Both the position numbers and the translations under genes were made by a program. 64,000 bases of DNA from Paenibacillus wynnii. Its GTDB lineage: Bacteria; Bacillota; Bacilli; Paenibacillales; Paenibacillaceae. Where the stretch lies: positions 1,116,001 to 1,180,000 of the forward strand of contig NZ_JQCR01000002.1 in assembly GCF_000757885.1 (NCBI RefSeq). The letters run 5' to 3'. The notes beneath the pieces were generated by a model. The model had not been told where the DNA came from, did not search any database, and worked only from the letters and a program-made list of their open reading frames with translations. How positions within the stretch are numbered: position 1 is the first letter of the stretch; the number at the start of each line of letters is the position of its first letter. Below, in pieces: positions 53,874-64,000 of this stretch.

Positions 53874-53951
53874 TGGCGGAACCGACGGGATTCGAACCCG
53901 CGATCTCCTGCGTGACAGGCAGGCATGTTAGGCCAACTACACCACGGTTCC
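53874..53951 (-). tRNA. tRNA-Asp (anticodon GTC)
   Basis: Acceptor GGAACCG/CGGTTCC, anticodon loop CTGTCAC, T-arm GTTCGAATC; CCA encoded. Its 3' end motif (TGGCGGAAC on the plus strand) recurs at 53831, 43 bp away, as a possible remnant. Confidence 0.95.
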
Positions 53952-53973
53952 ATGATAAATTACATAAGTAAGT

Positions 53974-54052
<79 letters not shown>

Positions 54053-54119
54053 TCAGTAACTAATATGCTTGTTTAACTATACCACATTACCACTACTCAA
54101 GAAAATATCACATAAAGAT

Positions 54120-54199
<80 letters not shown>

Positions 54200-54266
54200 T
54201 CAGTAACTAATATGCTTGTTTAACTATACCACATTACCACTACTCAAGAAAATATCACATAAAGAT

Positions 54267-54346
<80 letters not shown>

Positions 54347-54366
54347 TCATAAGCAATATACAATTA

Positions 54367-54442
54367 TGGTGGAGGCTGAGGGGTTCGAACCCCCGACCCT
54401 CTGCTTGTAAGGCAGATGCTCTCCCAGCTGAGCTAAGCCTCC
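54367..54442 (-). tRNA. tRNA-Val (anticodon TAC)
   Basis: Acceptor GGAGGCT/AGCCTCC, anticodon loop CTTACAA, T-arm GTTCGAACC; CCA encoded. Confidence 0.95.
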
Positions 54443-54448
54443 ATGATA

Positions 54449-54520
54449 TGACCCGTATGGGATTCGAACCCATGTTACCTCCGTGAAAGGGAGGTGTCTT
54501 AACCCCTTGACCAACGGGCC
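54449..54520 (-). tRNA. tRNA-Glu (anticodon TTC)
   Basis: Acceptor GGCCCGT/ACGGGTC, anticodon loop CTTTCAC, T-arm GTTCGAATC. CCA is not encoded. Confidence 0.95.
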
Positions 54521-54590
54521 AAACTACTAAGAAAATATTACTGCGATGAACCACTGAGGGTTCTCATCCCTTGCTAAGCAAGTATTGCAA

Positions 54591-54680
54591 CGGAGAGAGA
54601 GGGATTCGAACCCTCGAGACGCTTGTGGCGCCTACACGATTTCCAATCGTGCTCCTTCGGCCAAACTCGGACACCTCTCC
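54591..54680 (-). tRNA. tRNA-Ser (anticodon GGA)
   Basis: 90-nt class II tRNA with a long variable arm; acceptor GGAGAGG with a closing G-U pair, anticodon loop TTGGAAA, T-arm GTTCGAATC. Confidence 0.95.
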
Positions 54681-54684
54681 AAAG

Positions 54685-54760
54685 TGGCTCCCCGAACAGG
54701 GCTCGAACCTGTGACAACTCGATTAACAGTCGAGTGCTCTACCAACTGAGCTATCAGGGA
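54685..54760 (-). tRNA. tRNA-Asn (anticodon GTT)
   Basis: Acceptor TCCCTGA/TCGGGGA, anticodon loop CTGTTAA, T-arm GTTCGAGCC; CCA encoded. Confidence 0.95.
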
Positions 54761-54761
54761 A

Positions 54762-54840
<79 letters not shown>

Positions 54841-54898
54841 TTCTAACGCATGTAAATGTTATGAGCAAAAAAAATACCACAGTCATTGTGGTTATTCG

Positions 54899-55014
54899 CT
54901 TGGCGGCGTCCTACTCTCCCAGGACCCTTCGGTCCAAGTACCATCGGCGCTGGAGGTCTTAACGGTCGTGTTCGGGATGGGTACGTGTGGAACCCCTCCG
55001 CTATCGCCACCAAA
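54899..55014 (-). rRNA. rrf: 5S ribosomal RNA
   Basis: About 116 nt; minus strand begins TTTGGTGGCGATAGCGG, contains the loop CCCATCCCGAACACG, and ends GACGCCGCCAAG. It lies 70 bases after 23S. Ends are approximate. Confidence 0.93.
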
Positions 55015-55089
55015 CGAATTACATAGAATATATCAAGCGTTTGATCGCCTGAAAACTGAATCCGAAACAAATTTGCGTTTAGATATTTG

Positions 55090-59884
<4,795 letters not shown>

Positions 59885-60069
59885 GTATTTAGAAAGAGCG
59901 ATTACTCATTTTGAAACATCTGACGAGAATTAAAAAATTCTCTGATCATGGTCTTCAAGAAGTCCATGATTTTGGATTTTACTCTCGTAAAATCCCACTC
60001 ACTCGTTGTTCAGTTTTCAAAGATCAAGTTTTCGTTGTCGGCGGTTAATGTCTCACCAGCAACTCTTAT

Positions 60070-60098
60070 AATATATCATATCCAACCGTGTAATGCAA
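60070..60098 (-). promoter_or_regulatory. rRNA operon promoter P2
   Basis: On the minus strand: -35 TTGCAT (60093-60098), 17-bp spacer, -10 TATATT (60070-60075), with an A-rich GAAAAAAGAGC stretch just upstream of the -35. Confidence 0.7.
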
Positions 60099-60155
60099 GC
60101 TCTTTTTTCAACTTCTTTTTCGAGCTCGGCATCAACATTTCTTGGCCGGAATAAG

Positions 60156-60184
60156 AATATATCATGTATATAAATCAATTGCAA
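60156..60184 (-). promoter_or_regulatory. rRNA operon promoter P1
   Basis: On the minus strand: -35 TTGCAA (60179-60184), 17-bp spacer, -10 TATATT (60156-60161), preceded by an A-run and GC. Same architecture as P2, 86 bp upstream of it. Confidence 0.7.
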
Positions 60185-60239
60185 GCTTTTTTTCATATTA
60201 ATATTAGTTACCAATAATCTCATTACATCCCGCCTCATG

Positions 60240-60539
60240 GTTTGAGGGAATGGCTTATTAGTTTTACCTAATAAATAGAAAAAACATCTGCATAGTACTG
60301 CCCTCTTCGATATATTCCCGATGAGTATTATTATAGAGTTGGGGGCTGCATGACAAATCCTAATCGGTGAGCAGTCAGTACCAATCTGCTATATAGCATT
60401 CCACTCTTAACCTGCTGTATCCGTGTTCTATCCTTCGTTATGTCTTTTCGCTATTATATAGAAGGAAAGATTGTTATTGTCCTTGCATGATGTTTTTCAT
60501 TACGCCGGGTTCAGTCAACCCCTTTTCCTTCTACGGAAG
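60240..60539. other. Intergenic region, nothing convincing seen
   Basis: 300 bases between the rRNA promoters and the RluF-like gene. A palindrome TTATTAG-TTTTAC-CTAATAA at about 60257-60276 is the only notable structure; it lacks a clear T-run. No gene found. Confidence 0.5.
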
Positions 60540-61232
60540 TCAATATAACTGAGCAAGAAGTATCCTTAATTCATCCTTAGTAAGATGTCTCCATGTTCCT
60601 CGTTCTAAATCACCTATTGATATATTCATTATTCGAATACGCTCCAATCTCACCACTCTATACCCGAGAGCTTTGCACATCCTGCGAATCTGAAGGTTAA
60701 GACCTTGTGTCAAAATAATCCGGAACTCATATTCAGTTAAGGAAGTCACTTCGCACGGCTTTGTTGTTACTCCAAGGATATCAACACCACAAGACATAGC
60801 TTGCAGGAATTCCTCAGTTACTGGTTTGTCTACGGTTACCCAATACTCCTTTTCATGACTATTCTCTGAGCGCATCATTTTATTTACGATATCCCCGTCA
60901 TTGGTTAGTAAAATAAGCCCTTCAGAGTCCTTGTCCAATCTTCCGACTGCAAAAATCCGAGAAGGGTAATTTACAAAATCAATAATATTACCCTTGACCT
61001 GTTTTGCAGCCGTACAAACGATACCTGCAGGCTTATTCAAGACAATATAAACAGCCTCCCCTTTACTTGGAATGGCTTTGCCGTCGATATGCACAATATC
61101 CCCTGGCTCGACTTCAGCATCGCCTTTACAAACCTCACCATTAATCGTAATCTTTCCGGCTTGAAGTAATCGGTTGGTTTCTCTTCTAGAGCAATATCCT
61201 GTATCACTTATATATGTATTAATTCTCATCAT
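60540..61232 (-). CDS. rluF: 23S rRNA pseudouridine synthase, RluF-like
   Basis: 230 aa. S4 RNA-binding domain at 1-60 (INTYISDTGYCSRRETNRLLQAGKITING). Catalytic domain: Asp in VGRLDKDSEGLILLTNDGD; C-terminal motif TQGLNLQIRRMCKALGY and RLERIRIMNISIGDLERGTWRHL, which resemble RluF (Psi2604 of 23S). The usual QGLNRQIRRMC here reads QGLNLQIRRMC. The start codon choice between two adjacent ATG is open. Monocistronic, upstream of the rRNA operon. Confidence 0.88.
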   Translation of the reverse strand: MMRINTYISDTGYCSRRETNRLLQAGKITINGEVCKGDAEVEPGDIVHIDGKAIPSKGEAVYIVLNKPAGIVCTAAKQVKGNIIDFVNYPSRIFAVGRLDKDSEGLILLTNDGDIVNKMMRSENSHEKEYWVTVDKPVTEEFLQAMSCGVDILGVTTKPCEVTSLTEYEFRIILTQGLNLQIRRMCKALGYRVVRLERIRIMNISIGDLERGTWRHLTKDELRILLAQLY

Positions 61233-61351
61233 GAGCCCGCCTTCTCTCTGACCTAACTATAATCCTTATTCCTTTTGGTGATTCTACACATGATTTTAGG
61301 GAGGAATGGTTACAGTAACTATAAAGATTATAACCCTTAGGAGGATAAATA

Positions 61352-61480
61352 ATGGACAATACCCATGAATTTGTAGAGAAACTGCACGATACCCAAAAGA
61401 AAGCGGAAAAGAACAAAAAACATGGCAAAGGAACTCCAAATGAAAATTTACCCACCAAGCAGCACGGCACAAATAAATAG
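61352..61480 (+). CDS. Small Lys/His-rich protein, 42 aa (DUF4023-like)
   Basis: Begins MDNTHEFVEKLHDTQKKAEK and ends TKQHGTNK. AGGAGG lies eight bases upstream and a strong terminator follows, which supports translation. The opening and the KKHGKGTPNE segment resemble DUF4023 proteins of spore-forming Bacillota, from memory only. No signal peptide; basic. Function unknown. Confidence 0.75.
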   Translation: MDNTHEFVEKLHDTQKKAEKNKKHGKGTPNENLPTKQHGTNK

Positions 61481-61500
61481 AACTTAAATGATTCAAAAAC

Positions 61501-61539
61501 AAACAACCCGCCTAATCCAAAGGGATTGACGGGTTGTTT
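61501..61539. terminator. Bidirectional terminator
   Basis: AAACAACCCG pairs with CGGGTTGTTT (10 bp), with TAATCC/GGATT-like inner pairing; lies between the convergent small gene and the stalk-domain gene. Confidence 0.88.
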
Positions 61540-61554
61540 GTTCATTATCTGTTG

Positions 61555-62259
61555 TTATTTAATCAATTTAGCTACACTTACAGCGACTTTCTCCATCTGC
61601 GCTTTGTTCAGGGCCTTATCCGGTGAACTAATCGTTACCGTCCGGTCATCCAAGCTAAAGCCTAACATCAGGTTATCTGTGGAAGGGCTGTACCACTTCG
61701 CTTTCGTTCCGTTGGAGAGTTGTACTTCTTGGCTGTCATAGCCGGCAGAATAATCTCTAGGTGAAATTACTACTCTCATATGCTCGAACAAGAAGCTTAT
61801 ACCGTCATCGGACGCGACTACTTTTTGGAAGGCATCCCCCTTAACCATTTGGTTCGGGGCATACGCTTTTTCAAAGCCCTGAAAACTTCCGAAAGCTGTT
61901 AGTATAGCTTGTTTTTGTGCTGCGCTGTACTCTACTGCTTCCAGATTACTAGTGGACCCTGTATTTGTGCCAGTTCCAATTACTACTTGATGGGTTGCGG
62001 CATTATAGGTTATAGGAACCTTCAGAACATCGGCTAAGGCGCGAACTGGCAGGTAAGTTGTATCCCGGTAGGTGATAGGTGCTAATGCATTCCCTTTATT
62101 ATCAACCGGAGTATAGGATGAACCGTTAATTGTGAACCCGATGCTGTGATTCAGGAAGGCACTTATCTTTTCCATACTAGTTCCTGCATATACACCCGCC
62201 GAACCAGTTGCCGTCATCCCGAACACCATTGTCGCTATGATCATCTTCTTGTTTTTCAA
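61555..62259 (-). CDS. Secreted stalk-domain protein, 234 aa
   Basis: Signal peptide 1-25 (MKNKKMIIATMVFGMTATGSAGVYA). A stalk (copper amine oxidase N-terminal-like) domain at about 38-95 contains FTINGSSYTPV, ITYRDTTYLPVRALADVLKVPITYNAATHQVVIG. The C-terminal 130 residues (from about 105) form a second domain with KAKWYSPSTDNLMLGFSLDDRTVTI and no motif I recognise. Likely an extracellular protein. Divergent from the lasso-type cyclase gene by 284 bases. Confidence 0.85.
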   Translation of the reverse strand: MKNKKMIIATMVFGMTATGSAGVYAGTSMEKISAFLNHSIGFTINGSSYTPVDNKGNALAPITYRDTTYLPVRALADVLKVPITYNAATHQVVIGTGTNTGSTSNLEAVEYSAAQKQAILTAFGSFQGFEKAYAPNQMVKGDAFQKVVASDDGISFLFEHMRVVISPRDYSAGYDSQEVQLSNGTKAKWYSPSTDNLMLGFSLDDRTVTISSPDKALNKAQMEKVAVSVAKLIK

Positions 62260-62397
62260 TATAATCGTCTCCTCTTATTTATAGTTTATCTGGCTTACTG
62301 CTTAATTCAATTTAACCATTAAGTTGTTTCCAACTTGTATCCACCATGTAAATAAGTGCACACCCCTATAAACTCCATAAAAAATAATGAAAGTTAG

Positions 62398-62427
62398 TTG
62401 ACAATGATTTGAAAGGAATGGTACTTT
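62398..62427 (+). promoter_or_regulatory. Sigma-A type promoter of the cyclase gene
   Basis: -35 TTGACA (62398-62403), 18-bp spacer, -10 TACTTT (62422-62427), 117 bases before the ATG at 62544. Confidence 0.65.
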
Positions 62428-62435
62428 ATAGATAG

Positions 62436-62455
62436 ATGTTCTTTATAAAGAACAT
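62436..62455. promoter_or_regulatory. Perfect 20-bp palindrome, candidate operator
   Basis: Half-site ATGTTCTTTA with its exact complement TAAAGAACAT, starting nine bases after the -10. It lies at or just after the transcription start, a classic repressor position. It could alternatively be a 5' mRNA hairpin. Confidence 0.65.
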
Positions 62456-62509
62456 AATTAAGCGAAATATAGAGTTATTATAGCCAAAACAGTCTCAAAA
62501 TAGGAAAAG

Positions 62510-62542
62510 ATGTACTCATTTAAAGAACGCTTGGGGGACTAG
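62510..62542 (+). CDS. Possible 10-codon leader ORF
   Basis: ATG at 62510 preceded by AGGAAAA, reading MYSFKERLGD and stopping with TAG one base before the cyclase ATG. Could couple translation to the cyclase or be chance. Confidence 0.25.
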   Translation: MYSFKERLGD

Positions 62543-62543
62543 G

Positions 62544-64000
62544 ATGAGCGCAATTGCCGGTATATACCACCTACAGCACGGCATCATAGATCCTGAGGAA
62601 GGTTCTCTTATGATGGACGCATTGCAGAAATATCCTGCAGACCGGGTACTTACCTGGCAGGATAGGGATGTCTTCTTAGGTTGCCATGCACAATGGATTA
62701 CACCTGAATCCATCCACGAAGTTTTGCCCTATTACGATACTGAGAGGGGACTGGCTATAACATCAGACGCGATTATTGATAATCGCACCGAGTTGTTCGA
62801 GATGCTACAAGTACCTAGATCCGATCAACTATCTATACCCGACAGTCTTCTTATTCTTCTGGCTTATGAAAAATGGGGCAATGAATGTCCTTCTTATTTA
62901 GTAGGGGACTTCGCCTTTATGATCTGGGATGAGAAGAAACGCTCATTATTCGGTGCAAGAGACTTTTCGGGCAGCCGAACTTTATATTTCCATCGCTCCT
63001 CACGGCAGTTTTCATTTTGCACCGCAATCCATCCTTTATTTACTCTGACCGGAGTTCATAAAGTGCTGAATGAACAATGGGCCGCGCAATTTCTAGCGAT
63101 TCAAACGGTAACGGATTCCGTAGATTCTTTTTCAACTATATATGAAGGTATTGAACAGCTTCTCCCCTCCCATTCGATAACCGTTGCCAACGGAACGGTC
63201 AGTTTCTCCCAATATTGTAGACTATATCCTCAGTCCCAGATTCGTCTGAGATCAAACGGTGAGTATGAAGAGGCCTTTCGGGATGTATTCGGTAGAGCCG
63301 TCTCGGACCGATTAAGAACCTTTCATGAAGTGGGAGCACATCTGAGTGGCGGTCTTGATTCCGGTTCCGTAGTCAGCTTTGCGGCGAAAGAGCTTCGCAA
63401 GAGAGGTAAACCATTACATACGTTCAGTTCTTATCCGGTGGATGGATTTAACGATTTCAATTTGCCCCGCCGGTTTGCAGATGAACGTCCATATATCCAA
63501 TCAACAATAGACCATGTAGGCAACATGGAGCCGAACTTTCTAAACTTTCCAACAATGAACCCATATTCGGAGATCGATGATTTACTGGATACGATGGAAA
63601 TGCCGTATAAGTTTTTCGAGAATTCCTTTTGGCTAAAAGGAATCTACGAGAATGCGGCGGCCAAGGGTGTTGGCGTTCTGCTCAGTGGGCAAAGAGGGAA
63701 CTTCACCATTTCCTGGGGTCCGGCGCTTGATTATCAGGCTAAGCTGCTTAAAGAGTTCAAGTGGATTACTTTTTTTTGGGAAAACAGACGTTATTATCAA
63801 ACCACTCATGCTAACAAGAAGCAGGTACGGCAAATTGTCGGCAAGAAGGTCTTTCCGCCACTGGCCCGTTTTATTGCTCCAGATGATGAAGAACCCTTTC
63901 CCATCCTTATACATCCGCAATTTGCCAAACAAACAAATGTGCAAGCGCGCTTGCAAGAATCAGGAATTGTGAAGTGGGGCTCTGCTATGAGCGCTTACGA
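62544..64000 (+). CDS. Lasso-peptide cyclase, asparagine-synthetase-like (partial)
   Basis: First 485 codons; the gene continues past the window. N-terminal domain (1-210) resembles class II glutamine amidotransferases (MSAIAGIYH, VGDFAFMIWDEKKRSLFGARDFSG), but position 2 is Ser, not the catalytic Cys, so glutaminase activity should be absent. The synthetase domain has the PP-loop HLSGGLDSGSVVSFAAKEL for ATP. This combination is that of lasso-peptide C enzymes, which adenylate an acidic side chain and close the isopeptide ring; I recall close relatives in Paenibacillus lasso clusters. A different AsnB-like amide ligase role is the alternative. GGGGG with AGG precedes the ATG. No precursor gene is visible upstream. 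Confidence 0.85.
   Translation, partial: MSAIAGIYHLQHGIIDPEEGSLMMDALQKYPADRVLTWQDRDVFLGCHAQWITPESIHEVLPYYDTERGLAITSDAIIDNRTELFEMLQVPRSDQLSIPDSLLILLAYEKWGNECPSYLVGDFAFMIWDEKKRSLFGARDFSGSRTLYFHRSSRQFSFCTAIHPLFTLTGVHKVLNEQWAAQFLAIQTVTDSVDSFSTIYEGIEQLLPSHSITVANGTVSFSQYCRLYPQSQIRLRSNGEYEEAFRDVFGRAVSDRLRTFHEVGAHLSGGLDSGSVVSFAAKELRKRGKPLHTFSSYPVDGFNDFNLPRRFADERPYIQSTIDHVGNMEPNFLNFPTMNPYSEIDDLLDTMEMPYKFFENSFWLKGIYENAAAKGVGVLLSGQRGNFTISWGPALDYQAKLLKEFKWITFFWENRRYYQTTHANKKQVRQIVGKKVFPPLARFIAPDDEEPFPILIHPQFAKQTNVQARLQESGIVKWGSAMSAY

Larger units (their letters stand above)
59885..60239. other. rRNA operon leader and promoter region
   Basis: Leader of the rRNA operon on the minus strand. It holds a hairpin around CATGGTCTTCAAG / CTTCATGATT-like arms near 59947-59970, a CTGAACAACGAGTGAGTG block near 60000 repeated in the ITS near 58235, and two promoters. 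Confidence 0.7.

Overview
The window reads as chromosome of a Paenibacillus-like Bacillota. The reasons are the Firmicute-type 16S/23S/5S operon followed by a large tRNA cluster, GGAGG ribosome binding sites, YesM/YesN-type two-component sensing of sugars, many glycoside hydrolases, stalk-domain (copper amine oxidase N-terminal-like) secreted proteins, and a lasso-peptide-type cyclase at the right edge that resembles Paenibacillus homologues. Genus is an inference from gene content and general rRNA features; no database search was possible.

Layout. 1-900: tail of a histidine kinase and a small unknown protein. 900-5300: a CUT1 sugar ABC importer (binding protein and two permeases, minus strand) divergent from an ArsR-type regulator. 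5300-11000: mixed metabolic genes (amidase, YpsA, HxlR regulator with a divergent MDR oxidoreductase, and a VOC / SDR / frameshifted ThuA-like group). 11000-34100: a polysaccharide-use region with two GH42 beta-galactosidases, an SGNH hydrolase, a GH31 alpha-xylosidase, a GH36 alpha-galactosidase, a GH2 beta-mannosidase, two AraC regulators and a second CUT1 transporter. 34100-37500: a YesM/YesN pair directly downstream of that transporter. Threonine synthase, a CYTH protein, a radical SAM protein and a Gfo/Idh oxidoreductase are interspersed. 37900-41100: chromate transporter, DEDD exonuclease, TipAS-type MerR regulator. 41100-46900: complete ribose operon rbsR-K-D-A-C-B, minus strand, with two matching operator-like dyads upstream. 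47100-52800: aroD, a stalk-domain protein, glgP and catalase. 53100-60200: rRNA operon with 16 tRNAs, minus strand, two tandem promoters. 60500-64000: an RluF-like pseudouridine synthase, a 42-aa protein, a stalk-domain protein and the start of a lasso-type cyclase that runs off the window.

How the genes fit together. The beta-mannosidase and alpha-galactosidase lie in one minus-strand unit, divergent from the transporter and YesMN pair. That suggests uptake and cytoplasmic debranching of galactomanno-oligosaccharides, switched by an extracellular sensor. The alpha-xylosidase, SGNH hydrolase and beta-galactosidase group fits xyloglucan or galactan side chains. None of the hydrolases shows an obvious signal peptide, so they probably act on imported oligosaccharides.

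Non-coding structure is unusually rich. There is a 41-bp tandem array joined to a 51-bp tandem array (14437-14933), with a two-unit outlier of the 51-bp repeat at 25807-25890. Two copies of a roughly 120-bp palindromic element (14154-14273 and 50974-51092) have conserved flanks, while their stems differ in sequence yet stay self-complementary. The initiator tRNA gene is triplicated in tandem with a 147-bp period. The TipAS regulator has a MerR-type promoter with a 19-bp spacer and an ACG where the family normally has its ATG.
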